From Daphnia pulex (Eukaryota > Arthropoda > Branchiopoda > Diplostraca > Daphniidae): a stretch of DNA of 64,000 nt. The DNA is taken from NCBI RefSeq assembly GCF_021134715.1, contig NC_060025.1, positions 5,394,001-5,458,000 on the forward strand, given 5' to 3'. Below are positions 24,109 through 34,739 of the stretch, piece by piece; the first letter of the stretch is position 1, and each line of letters starts with the position of its first letter. The notes below the pieces were generated by a model that saw nothing but the letters and a program-made list of their open reading frames with translations, searched no databases and was not told where the DNA came from. A program made the translations under genes and the position numbers.

Positions 24109-25964
24109 GGGCGCATTTTGGCGTCAACTATAGTTCAACTGTAGTTGATGAAATGGTGTGTTCGCGTCAATCTTCTGGTAGATGGTACATCTGTTGGCCG
24201 TTTTGACGAATACAAAAATTTTGAGTTCATCTGAAAAAGTTGAACTCTAGTAGTTCCGTTAAGGTCTAGTAGTTCAACTGCCAGACGACAATTCATAAAT
24301 TTTGTGCTATTTTGTATAATTCTGTGTTGCAATATCTTTGTATTGCAATAGTGTTTTGCAGACTATTTCATTATTTATGCATTACAATTTCATACGTGTT
24401 ACTTTTGCTATGTGTTTTCATTTGAAATTTTTAGTACTTTAAAATGGAAATTATTACGACTAATAATATTGATAAACCTGTTGCTCCGAAAGAATGTTGG
24501 AATGGGAGAAAAAGCGCTGATCAGCTTTCCATTGATTATGAGGCTTCCATTGATTACAGAAGCTTTTCTCAGTGAGCTCTTATTTGTTATTTTTATCTTT
24601 AAATCTTAATTTAATGTGTTATGTAACTATATTTTAGATCTTTTGGAAGAAAATTGGTAGTCCCTGTCTGATTCCAAAACAAGCAAGAAAAAAATGTGGG
24701 ATACCATTCCAAATGGGTTAGAGGATAATGGTTTCACAGTTCGAGGTTTAGAAAAAGGCAATACTTGTAAGAATAAGTGGGACAACCTACGTAAAGAATA
24801 TAGGTTAAACCTTTCAAAATACCAAACTGGGAGCGGTGCATGAGCTACCAAGAAGAAACCAAAATTCTTCGATGAAATTGAGAAAATCATTGGTAGGCAT
24901 ACTACATCACTTACATAAGCAAAGCGACATCTAAAATGTCATATATGCTACTCTTACAGGTAGCAATAACCAATCTTAAAAGCCACCATATGTGAGCGAT
25001 TATCTTGCAAAGACACAAAACCCAGCAAAGTTTCAACTTCAAAATAATGGCAAGTTTTTTACTTTGTCATAATCGCTAGAACACGGATGCCCCTTTTCAT
25101 GAAATATTGCAAATCTTCATGAGTTTACTTTTTCTGTTTTGCTTTCTCTTCATAAGTCATGTAGGGCCTATTGCTGTGTTAACTGTTTTCAATTACAGGG
25201 AATTTCAGGAACGAAAGTTTGAATATCACATTTTATTTCCTTTACAAACATTCTCGTAGAGAGTCATAGGTTCAAATCCACCATAGAAAGTTACTTGTGA
25301 TCGAAAGTTGTTGTTCTATATATAGTGCAATATGTGCTGGAAAGTTGCCATCGTTACTCTGAAGTGAAGAAAGAAGTCTGCATCTGAATAAAGGGTGATG
25401 ATTTTGAGTACCCTACTTGTCTAGGATGTCTTTCCTCATGTCAATTTCAGAAATTCCAACAAAAGTTAGCATTTATTCATCTTCGTATTCTGAAAAATCT
25501 TCTTCGCTGCTCGATTCAATTTAATTAAAAACGTACTGGGACAACAATAGCAGTACTGTTTTCATATGGGTCATTTTCCCTGTTTATAAACAAAATCCAT
25601 TTAAAATATAAAGTACAATTTAAAAAATAAAAAAAAAACTTGCAGATTTCTTAATGAACGTAGATTTTTAAAAAAGTGAATTTTTCTTAAGACAACGAAC
25701 TTTTTTATTTTTGACAGATCCCTAAACAATGGATACTGATAAACAGCAGTGTAAGCGGAAAATAAGAAAATATAAAAAACACCATCTGGCGGAAACCCAT
25801 TTTTCTACTAACATTTATATATATTTAACATATCATCAACCCATCAACTTTTCCCTAGTTGAACTGAATAGTCCAACCGTACTGCTAAAAACTATTTTAG
25901 CGTCAACGCTGAACAAAAGTTCAACTACAACAGTTCAACCAAAGGTTGACGCCAAAATGCGCCC
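24109..25964. mobile_element. 1.86-kb TIR transposon with CTA target duplication
   Basis: The left end GGGCGCATTTTGGCGTCAAC (24109-24128) and its exact complement at 25945-25964 bound the element, flanked by CTA at 24106-24108 and 25965-25967. Several GTTGAAC/GTTCAAC words cluster just inside both ends and resemble subterminal transposase-binding repeats. The only recognisable gene is a Myb/SANT-like ORF, with no transposase, so it must be mobilised in trans. The 3-bp target duplication and Myb gene suggest the PIF/Harbinger group; that is inference. Confidence 0.85.
24443..24893 (+). pseudogene. Myb/SANT-like DNA-binding protein of the TIR element
   Basis: After a possible first exon (ATG at 24443, with APKECWNGRKSADQL), an acceptor near 24638 opens a trihelix-like domain: LLEENW, SLSDSKTSKKKMWDTI, DNGFTVRGLEKGNTCKNKW and DNLRKEYRLNLSKYQTGSG, ending KKPKFFDEIEKIIG at about 24892. 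In-frame stops after EENW and after TGSGA show it is inactive. The pattern of spaced tryptophans and the KCKNKW-like motif is that of Myb/SANT proteins encoded by Harbinger-type transposons. Confidence 0.65.
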
Positions 25965-26589
25965 CTAAACCGTTTCTTATAACCAAAGTTGGGGAATGAA
26001 AAGGAAGATATTTTTACCTCAATCCCATAAGCGGTAATGTAAGTATCTTATTTCTAAACTACGGTTTTTTTTAAATCAAGTGTACTGTACGAGATTTCTG
26101 ATGTCAACGGCAACCCCAAAAACTCTGCTATAAATCAATCTCATCTTAGCTGAAATTTATAAAAAATTCTCTTTTTAGTTGCAACCATATCCATCACCTC
26201 AACTCCCATATTGCGACGTAAGTACGTGAATTACGAAGAGAAGAGGTTCCTATTGCTTGGCAAGAAAATTTACTTTAAATATCAAATATTCGGGGTTTGC
26301 AATTTTACTGTGCTTATATGTTCTTTGTCTTTTAAATTATTAAAAATGACTCAGAGTAATTGTCTTCCAATATTAGCTGATAAATGTACGGCTAGGGTTT
26401 ATGATGTGATTGTGCACTGGCATATGCAGGTGGGAATATTGAGTACAAAATTAAGAAGGCTTCACAGTTCGCACGTTATGATACTTCACTTGTGACCATT
26501 ATTTTGTTGTAAGAATTATAATCTGATTACATTTCAAGCTCTCTTGGGAGTGAGTAATACAGACAGTCTACTTGTATTTTTTCAATGCA

Positions 26590-27440
26590 CGGCACTCGGT
26601 ATTCAATTTATTTCTGATTGCTTCTCTAATGGGACATTTTTTCTTCGGTAGGACGTCTCCGTAGATGTTTTTCCATGTACCTCTGAAAAACCCTGTCAAC
26701 AAGTATTATAAAATGAAAACATAGTTTACAATGTTTTGGGATAAAATCTTTGCTCTGCTCAATAATAATTTCGTTTAGATCATCATCTGGGAGACCAGGT
26801 TTGTTTAGCTCAGTGTTTGAAGCATCATTCTTTGATTTTTTATTGCATCCACCTGACAAGGACCGACTTCCCAAAAACGTCTTAGAGTAAATCGATTCCA
26901 AGAGTTTGTTGATCATTAAATTAAAATTATCTTTCGTTTCCCTGCCAACGACCAGCACTTTATCGATTTCTGTTCTTTCAAGTTTTAATGTGAACTCGCT
27001 AATAAAGGAACCTGAAATATAAATCGAGTAAAATTGGTAAAAATAATGAGAAATTATTGTTACGATAGACGTTGACTTATTATTACCATGACTTTCAGCT
27101 CGTTGCTCGTCGTCCTTTTTCTTTTCCCCTGGCTACTTTTACCAGTAGCATTTTTTTGCCTCAATTCTTGTTTCAAATCATTAATCTCTTTATTCAATTC
27201 TTTGATTGTAGTGTACTATAAACCATTTTCAATCTCTAATTCGTCATTTCGTTTGGTAAGTGACTCAATCTAATGGTAGAAACACTTTTCACACATCTAT
27301 GCTTGTTTTTTTTTGTTTAAAAAATTTACCTGATGATTGACAGCTTGCTTCTGGGATGATGATGAATCACTTTCTGGTTGGACTCTGTTGCAGCTGTGAG
27401 AAGATGAATCGACTTCAGATTGATGTTCAATATTGTCCTA
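26590..27440 (-). pseudogene. BEN-domain protein relic with coiled coil
   Basis: On the minus strand, a Ser-rich N-terminal piece (27430-27340), a heptad-rich block (IESLTKRNDELEIEN, then KELNKEINDLKQELRQK, about 27270-27150, with a stop), and the ORF 26958-26626 with VVGRETKDNFNLMINKLLES, FLGSRSLSGG and PGLPDDDLNEIIIEQ, then RYMEKHLRRRPTEEK and, after a frameshift, REAIRNKLN. The last parts match the BEN domain (leucine-rich helix, SLSG, and a C-terminal I-R-x-AI-x-NK motif). BEN proteins bind DNA or chromatin and also occur in transposons and DNA viruses. Whether this relic is of host or transposon origin is not decidable here. Confidence 0.5.
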
Positions 27441-27949
27441 GTCTTTTGTGAACATAAGATTAGGCAACATGAGATTAAAATAACTTTACTTATAAATTGA
27501 TTTTCTTTGAATCATCTGCTTCCTGAAAGGTGACAATTGAACCATTTATCCATCTCGAAGTTTACTGGGCACTAATATAATTTTTGTATTGTGGTGTCTT
27601 TAACAGCCGTCTTTAATGCCATCTCAACAATAACGTAGCATGGTCATGATTATATGATTATCATGGTTATATAAGCCATGGCATGGTTATATTTTTCAGC
27701 CAATAAATTATACAATAACGTTACTCAAATTAATTAAATTAAAGTTTGCTTTTCAAATATACTTTACTTTATTGCTTTACTTTATTTTACAAAATAAAGT
27801 AAAGTAATAAAGTAAAGTATAGTGTGTTCATAGCACTATGAACATTACTATACAGTAAAGTAAAATAAATGCAATTACTTTGTATTTAAAGATTTAAGTA
27901 AAATAAAGTAAAATTTGTATTCCTGATGTGCTATACAGTCACCATAATA

Positions 27950-28025
27950 CTTAACCGATACCAGAGTTGAACCATTATCCATGGAGTCCGTCTGCTTATA
28001 CGATACCTCTACGCTATCCCAACAG
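27950..28025 (-). repeat. tRNA-like sequence 1
   Basis: On the minus strand GGATAGCGTAGAGGTATCG resembles a box A/D-arm and ATGGTTCAACTCTGG resembles box B. The acceptor and anticodon stems are poor. Confidence 0.4.
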
Positions 28026-28079
28026 TTATGAATTCAAATTTTAAAATACTATTTTTAAAAAATCTAGATATTACTTAAC

Positions 28080-28145
28080 TGGATTTGAACCATAAACCAT
28101 TTTGTCAGTAATCTAGTGCTATGCCACAAAGCTAATCGACACTTC
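28080..28145 (-). repeat. tRNA-like sequence 2
   Basis: On the minus strand GTCGATTAGCTTTGTGGCAT (box A-like) is followed by ATGGTTCAAATCC (box B-like). It shares the GTCGATTAGC start and the ATAGCACT(G/A)GA middle with tRNA-like sequence 3, so the two are related copies. Confidence 0.5.
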
Positions 28146-28344
28146 CTTGATACGCAAAATGTTTTAATAATATTTACAGTAATATTATAATAAAGTAAAG
28201 TAAAAAAATTTGGAATAAAGCTGTATATTCATGGTGCAATGAACTTCATAATATAGTAGGATAACATAATATACATTAAAATAAAAAGTAAAGTAAATCT
28301 TGATAGACCCATACTTTAAAATAAAATGGCATTATTTATTTATA

Positions 28345-28425
28345 AATTTCACCCGATTTCGGATTTGAACCACTGACCAATTTATTAGAAGTCCAGTGCT
28401 ATACCAAAGTGCTAATCGACATTAC
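28345..28425 (-). repeat. tRNA-like sequence 3
   Basis: On the minus strand GTCGATTAGCACTTTGGTAT, TAGCACTGGACTTCTAA and GTGGTTCAAATCCGAAATCGG give box A, a possible TCT anticodon loop and box B. The anticodon stem is only partly complementary, so a functional tRNA is unlikely. Confidence 0.5.
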
Positions 28426-28616
28426 ATCAATGTGAAAATAAATAAAATTTCACTATTATGTATTAACGAGCAACCTGAGCCCCGTTCAAATCCGGGGAAC
28501 TTTTGTCTAGCGTAAAGTCGGACTGTTTTGCTATTCGCTTTTCTGTAGCTTAATCATCTGCCCGTAATAGATTTTATCGTGGGAAATCTGCCCAGTACCT
28601 TACTTGAAGAGATTTC

Positions 28617-28713
28617 GTCATCACGGCGAGACATCTGGTGGTGATGCTGGTTGTTGCGTCATCAAAGATTGCGTCATCACGGCGACGACATCTGGTGGTG
28701 ATTTGTTTGGGCA
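28617..28713. repeat. Direct repeat, about 35-bp copies
   Basis: GTCATCACGGCGAGACATCT (starting 28617) and GTCATCACGGCGACGACATC (from about 28673), each followed by TGGTGGTGAT, are near-identical copies adjoining the palindrome. Confidence 0.75.
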
Positions 28714-28726
28714 TGTTTGGGCGTAT

Positions 28727-28868
28727 TCCATATAAAAAATAAAAGCTTTTGGGGGAGGAGCCTGTGTTGACACATTGTTGACACAGACACAGGCTCCTCC
28801 CTCAAAAATGTCCGTGACATGAATAAGCCCCTCCCCCAAAAGCTTGCTGTTTTATTATATATGGATTA
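28727..28868. repeat. Nested palindrome / fold-back element
   Basis: Outer arms: AAGCTTTTGGGGGAGG (28743-28758) pairs with CCTCCCCCAAAAGCTT (28830-28845), and the pairing extends outward into TCCATATA-like ends. Inner arms: GGAGGAGCCTGTGT (28754-28767) pairs exactly with ACACAGGCTCCTCC (28787-28800). The element could form two alternative hairpins. Confidence 0.8.
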
Positions 28869-29060
28869 TGAATTTTTGGAAACAGTGTTTTAATAATATT
28901 GACAGTATGCCAGTCTGCTACACGGTAGGGAACAGAAAGGTTGTACGTGATAAATCTCTTATTTAAGTAAAATGAAGAAAAGTGAAGTAAAGTGAGAGTG
29001 TAGTAAAAATTGAGAATTAAGTAAAAAATAAAGTAGAATTAAGTAAAAATAAAGTAGAAA

Positions 29061-30690
29061 TAAGTATAGTTTTGGTCGGCTAAAATAGACTTTAACCAAA
29101 AAAACTATTTACCGAGATACTTTTCATTTTTTATCTTGAATCTCATTTGAAGCATGTGTGCTTCGCCCTTTAAGTCAAGCTGTAGTTTCCCTAGCTCCCA
29201 CGACGAAGATGATCTTTTGTCTATTACAAATTGGGAAAGGATTTAAAAACAAATTTTCAAAGACAACTTTACAGTTAACTCACTTCGTACTTGGCGGGCT
29301 AGGTCTTTTAACGATAAGAGAACAGAGAAGGAAAACCTTTAAGAGTAAGTTTTCTTTTTGCCATCATGACTTCCAGTTTTTCCTGTATTAAGTGGAAAAT
29401 GTTCATGTTCATCAGTCATTCAGGCCGGACCTCGGACGTTATTTTCATTTAAATTAAGATACCGTATGTTAACACTTTACAAGATATTCCGTGAGTTTTA
29501 AATCTTTTTTTTTTCATTGTGGTAGAACAAAGATGCTGACATATCGTCCCTTCTTCCTATTGTAATAATGGTTTTCAAAATTATAGCTAAACAAAATCTT
29601 CCCGAGAAATCTAAGGGTATAGTGGCACGACTCATGTGCTTTTTATGTGTTTGCTCTTGGACCCTGAGTGGAAAAAACACTGGTTAGTCAGTGTCCGAAA
29701 TGCAAGACCTAACCGCGAAATTTAAATAAGACAGAAATACCAAAAATTCATTGTATTATCATCTTCACACGACAATCCCAGCTGTGGGCCCTCCCGTGAA
29801 AACGTGACAAGAACCATTGTTGCTTTTGTGACAGCATCAGTAAACTCGGGCCTTTCTGAAAAATTCTTTGCCACGTTTAAAGCGAACGACCAGTATTTAA
29901 AAATCACGTCATTGCAAAAAAATTTAGCCCCCAGTCTTAGATAGTCAAGGTGTTGATCGTGCGTATGCTTGTAGGTTTCCCCTTTGAAGAGGTTGGCACA
30001 ACGTAAGTTCACTCTTTTTAACGCACATTTCTTGCAAATCTTACATGAGACTACACGCGAACACGTAACACATAGAATGAACTAACCCCAAATGCTTTGT
30101 TCTTTTCATGAAAAAGTGCAAAATATCTAAATTATCTACAGAAAAGCTTCTTGACTTTTGGTTCGTTTTCGTCAAAACGGGATGTTTGGATTTTAATATT
30201 TTTCAAAAATTCCCTCCAAATCTTAAAGCGCTTATAATGTAGGAATATGAAAACGCGACAAATCTGCTCGGAAGGGGGGAGTAAGGGAAAAATGCTGAAT
30301 TGATAAAGTAGATTCTCAAATTTAAATTCGTTTTAAATTCCAAGGAAAAAATCGAAATATTGACATAGTTCTATTTTTGCATCTTTTCCCGTCTTTTAAT
30401 CACAAAAAATTCCCTAATAATAGGTTGCGATATTAACCAGATATCCATAAGGCTTTCTCGTGTGTAACGATAATTGGGACTCGAATTATAAACCCCGTGA
30501 TCCCGTGTTCCCGTGATTAAAAAATAAACTAAAAACACCTAGAATTTGACCCATATAACTCCCTACAAAAGACAATTGGTCACTTTCCGACGAAAACAAA
30601 AAAAAATGTATTTGGGAACTCCGAGTAAATCACCTTTTCCCATAAGAATATCTCGTGCGTCCCCATACCTCGCGCGTCCCCGTACTACGG
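29061..30690. other. No recognisable gene; one minus-strand ORF
   Basis: The ORF at 30012-29722 (minus) reads NLRCANLFKGETYKHTHDQH and continues as an even, protein-like sequence of 96 residues, and upstream codons (KKCALKRV) extend it. I cannot place the family. Composition and context suggest another transposon relic. The rest shows nothing. Confidence 0.35.
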
Positions 30691-30699
30691 TAGGCACTA

Positions 30700-32230
30700 G
30701 TAGTTAGAAGCCAAAAGTAGTAGCCAAAAAAACCGTCAGTTTCACACGTTTGAGGCACTTGGAAATTCCGAGATTAAATTCGTGGGTCTGTAGCAAAACT
30801 TCTAATTGCAGAACCGTTGGAACAAAGACTTGCTCTCCTTTAAGCAGAAGACCGCCACTTTCACTCAAATCACGACGATGCATCCAAAAGGGATGACAAT
30901 TCCTCGTGTTCGGGTCAACTTTTTCGAGCCAATTCTTTTACCATAGCCAAAGTTGGATGGTGCTGCCGTAGCGAATGCAAACTTTTCGTGAGACGTACCA
31001 CGCCAGTGATAAGACCACCATCTTGACATACTGGTCGCTCAGTTAGGAGTCTTCAATACATTGTTGTTTTTCTGGCGCTCGGCTGAGAGCGTCCGCCACA
31101 TAAAGATCTTTTTCAGGTTTGTACAACTACTTCAAACTCATAAAAGTCGCCTTCGATGGATTGCTGGATGCCGGGTCTGCATGATAGGCTTTTGGAGAAT
31201 ACCAAGTAATGGTTTATTATCCGAATCAATTAGTACCATATCTATCAGTAGAATTATTGGTGGAAAGTTGGAGACCAAATTCTAAAGCTGAGTATCAGTC
31301 AAGGTTCTGGGCGGGAATTCTAGGAGTTGGTTCAATTTCACAAGAACTGCACCAAAACCTATCGGCGAGGCTTCAACAGAAAAATCCATTGGAATTGATG
31401 AATCGAACAATTAGAGAACAGGTAAACTAGTCACTGCTGCTTTAATACTTTTAGAAAATACTTTCAAAGTATTGTTGTCCACTGCCATTCAGTGTCTGCT
31501 TTTGGCAAAGCTCGAAAGGGAGCACATTTTTTAGATAGGGTATCACAAACTTATCAAAATAGTTGATCATTCCCAGGAATCTCTGAAGTTTATTTTTACG
31601 CTGTTTAAACAACGTAATCGCCAAATTGCCAACACCTTCTCTGTATCTGGCTTCAAAACTTTGTTGCCAATGGCTGTCCTTGTTGAGTTTTAAATTAACT
31701 GCCACAAAAAAATCAAATAGGGACTCCAATCTAGAGAATTAAGTTCTCCAAGGGTCTACCCCTCCCACCCAAAAAAATCGTCGAAATAGACTTTTTCTTC
31801 CGCATGTCACCAAATAATTCGAACATCGTTTGTTGATATGATGCGGGACTAGACGATAACCCCAAAGGCTAATCTAATCAAAAGACTAAAAAAAACGAGG
31901 CCTACCTCCTAAATAGAGTAGCCATGGTGGTTAAAACAAGTCAACTAAACCTGGAGGAATCCGGAAGTCCCATCTAATGTACTGACTGTACATTTACTGT
32001 ACATGTACTGAAGTACTGAGCTCTTCCAATCCTCGAAAATATCTCTTAGACCGACGGAACTTAAAAACGTTGGTGCTTTTCTGCCTTGTTTAGATCATAA
32101 GTGTCAAGACATATTCTAATTTCCCCATCCGATTTTCGCTCCACTACCATCAGGCTCACTCATTCTTTTTTTTTGGTTTCTCACTTTTTCAATTAATTTA
32201 AGGTCCATTTAATTTCCATTCAAGTTCTAA
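30700..32230 (-). mobile_element. Gypsy-type retrotransposon pol fragment, decayed
   Basis: Minus-strand blocks in order: reverse transcriptase (ERKSDGEIRICLDTYDLNKA near 32140, LGLSSSPASYQQTMFELFGDM near 31870-31810), the RT/RNase H border in ORF 31729-31451 (KLQRFLGMINYFDKFVIPYL), RNase H (DSSIPMDFSVEASPIGFGAV near 31400, EKDLYVADALSRAPEK near 31110-31065), and the start of the integrase zinc domain (LLLKGEQVFVPTVLQ near 30850-30800). Stops and frameshifts separate nearly all of them. The YxDD region of reverse transcriptase falls in a degraded part. No LTR was identified. Confidence 0.75.
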
Positions 32231-32649
32231 TTTTAAAAGGTATACGTCATAGATCATCTAATTAAGATAATACCCAGAATCCACGATTAGGAATGAACGG
32301 TTAACCAGAGGTGCCAATAAAAGAGGACATTCACATACTACAAGGTAGGGTTTTTACTGAATGTTGACCCTCTCCCTCCTCCCTGTAGTAGATTGAAGTA
32401 CTATGCTGACCCCTAAACCCTAATACTACGTAATATTTTACATGACCCCCCCCCCCTCCGAATAAAAAATGGAGTTAAAGTTTCGTTTTTGACGACTGGA
32501 AATCAAGTAATTCGACCACAAAGACCAAGTTGGTCTTCCGCAATCCATTCAACGTCTTCTGGCCCACTTCACTTTAGCCAAAATTATCGCCATTTTCGTT
32601 GACGCTTGTGATTTTTCGAGTTCGGATTTTGACTGGGACATCATTTTGA

Positions 32650-33790
32650 TCTTTTTTGTGGATGCGCATGTGGTTTTTGCTCACGGCTTATTTGCCGAGA
32701 TATTTACTGCTAAAAAACCAAATAAAACCCTCCATTTTCTGTCATTTTCTGGCTTGTTGAAGTGATGAAAAGCAGCCTCGATTAAAATACCAATTTCATT
32801 CCGAATAAAATCAAAATGGCCGGGTTTAACCGATTTCTCTGTTTTCGTTAGCGAATCGAACTCGAATGACGAATGCAACAGGAACTTTTCAAAATCCATT
32901 CCATGGGCCAATGCTGTCGAGAAGTTATGTTTCCCAGGGTGAATTACAATATACGTCTGTCCAGAATAGCCGAAAGCATCCGGTTTTCCAAGACCATTTG
33001 CACCAATCGTAATTGGCAATAACAATTCCGGCATACACTGAAGGAATTAGTTTGTGCCCCGATGTCACAACCCAGTTATGATCTAGAAGATGAATGTGGT
33101 GCTCTAGATGCATGAGTATCAGGACTTGCTTATTTGGTGCAACAATTCCAATATCCACTCTATATAGCGTAAAATATATATTATGATAAAAGATGAGAAT
33201 AATGTAGTTTCATTGATATTCCGTAAACAATACCTTGCATTGTCATCTTGAGAAAGGAAAATCCCTTCAGAAGGTCCAAGAAGCAAGGCGAGCTGTTCCA
33301 AATTATTGATTGTAGCCTTGCAAAACCGTTGATCAGGATGACTTTTGTAATGATCATTTTGGTATGTATAAGTTGCACTGGAAATGCCGCTTTCCTTCTG
33401 AACTATTGAATCGCTTTGGTTTTAATTGAAAGTAAACTGAACTTCGATTGACATAAAAACCGTCTCTGTTGAATTGGGCAATTAAGTCGTCTGTGTCAAG
33501 ATGCACCAAAAAATTCAATTTCTTCTCTTTTCTTTGCCGGCAGATCCGTGCATTGTGATATTGACGATAGCCTCATAAAGTACGGTTGAACAGTTTCAAT
33601 TCTTGGTTTGCCAACTTCATTACGGAGTTTCAATTTCGATTTGAATTCGGAAGTGGCATATTTCAGAACAACAGCTAGATTGTAACGCTTTTTCTGATTT
33701 CTTTGGCGATTTTGCCATTTCATCAATTTACTTTCAAGCATGGAGTTTCAAGTCTTCTCCCTTTTTTTCTTTTTGAAAACAATTTCTTCG
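32650..33790 (-). pseudogene. Transposon-like protein relic (unnamed arthropod family)
   Basis: Minus-strand blocks: KSKLKLRNEVGKPRIETVQP (33690-33590), HPDQRFCKATINNLEQLALL with LLGPSEGIFLSQDDNAR (33345-33225), NWVVTSGHKLIPSVYAGI (33080-33015), and GKPDAFGYSGQTYIVIHPGK, then STALAHGMDF (32985-32890). The FLSQDD and GHKLIPSVYAGI motifs are, from memory, recurrent in repetitive arthropod proteins that look like RNase H-fold transposases. I cannot give a superfamily name. Frameshifts at about 33170 and 33005 break the frame, and the C-terminal part is missing. Confidence 0.5.
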
Positions 33791-34329
33791 TCAGGAGTCA
33801 GCATGTCTGCATCTCGACGCTTATACAATCTAACCATAATTCATTGTTTACTTCTTCTAGTTTAGTTTTGATTGCATCTTGCGTAGGAGTCTTTGCACTT
33901 TTACTAGCCGATGGATTACTGTTGTTTAAAGAATTGGGAATAGTTTTTTCTTCTGATTCACTCGATGACGTTTCTACAAATTGAGAAGAACCTGGTGGAA
34001 ATTCATCTTTTGGATAGATGCAGGAGTTGTGTCAGGAGGAATTTAGTTATATTTATAATTTGGTATATATATAACATGTTGGTAAGAGCAATTTGGGCTT
34101 TGCAAGAGGAATTACGTTTCCAGGTAGGGATATTACGAGAAATGTGAACATTCAGAGTGAATGACTACCAACAAAAAACCTCAACTCAATGTCGACATTG
34201 ATGTCAATTTTAGAATTATATTTGTTATTCAAAATTGGTTATCTCTAATAAATATGATATAGCTCTAAATAAATATGACGATATAATTTAGATGTGAATG
34301 CATGTTTTATTCAATTTTTAGCAGTCACA

Positions 34330-34412
34330 GCATGATAATCAGACTCAACTAATAACCTAAGAATCAAATCTCAGACCTTAGTTGTACCAAACTAAGGTTC
34401 CACTATCTGAAC
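34330..34412 (-). repeat. tRNA-like sequence
   Basis: On the minus strand TATAGTTCAGATAGTGGAAC (box A-like) precedes GAGATTTGATTCTTAGG (box B-like) by about 35 bases. The element is degenerate. Confidence 0.4.
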
Positions 34413-34739
34413 TATAGAACTATTTTTTCTGTTGCTGCAAGTTGAATGTGTTTTTTGCGATGAAAGCTGCAAATGCAACGAATGCTCAAGTGAAACCGCC
34501 ATGGTTTCAAAAACACAACCTAAGATAACTAGCCTCAATGAATTTTTTTCGACGGAACTTTTGTGATCTATTATGGGCTTTGATGCTGTTTAACGATATA
34601 GTATTGAAACTTTTGATGCAACCCTAATCAACGATAGTGAAAGTTCTCACATTCATCAACCTTCTTGCAGACCAGTATTAAGTAGAATATTTTATTTTAT
34701 TTTTTAAAAATCGGTTCATAAATTTCCTCAATTTTATTA

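Larger units (their letters stand above)
18990..25985 (+). pseudogene. Decayed multi-exon gene of unknown family, split by two DNA transposons
   Basis: Plus-strand blocks can be joined across GT-AG introns: MSFKFDPQQEARLSKLR (from 18993), a Lys/Glu-rich coiled-coil-like block (19125-19430) with a frameshift and two TGA stops, EQRLAAVNLQEVNLTSE to a donor at 19580, an acceptor before 23430 (EDELDTEAQSGSVIKN) to 23608, then 23669 onward. The 3' part encodes a Pro/Ser/Thr-rich stretch with a repeated SISPQFTSTPS motif and then GRGG-type repeats with one internal stop. The intron 19581-23429 contains the Harbinger element; the last exon is cut at 24108/25965 by the Myb-bearing element. The RG-rich tail suggests nucleic-acid binding. 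I do not recognise the family; it could itself be transposon-derived. Confidence 0.5.
27700..29060. repeat. AAGTA-rich low-complexity region
   Basis: The words AAAGTAAAGTA, AATAAAGTA and complements recur throughout. Around 27770-27820 they form a fold-back in which TACTTTACTTTATT meets its complement across a few bases. tRNA-like sequences and a nested palindrome are embedded and listed separately. No coding region is evident. Confidence 0.6.

Noticed and set aside
27770..27830. AAGTA repeats as a CRISPR-like array
   Set aside because: No regular spacers; it is low-complexity slippage DNA with a local palindrome in a eukaryotic genome.
28480..28505. T-arm-like CCCCGTTCAAATCCGGGG as a tRNA gene
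   Set aside because: Only the T-arm is present; no D-arm, anticodon arm or acceptor stem can be drawn around it.
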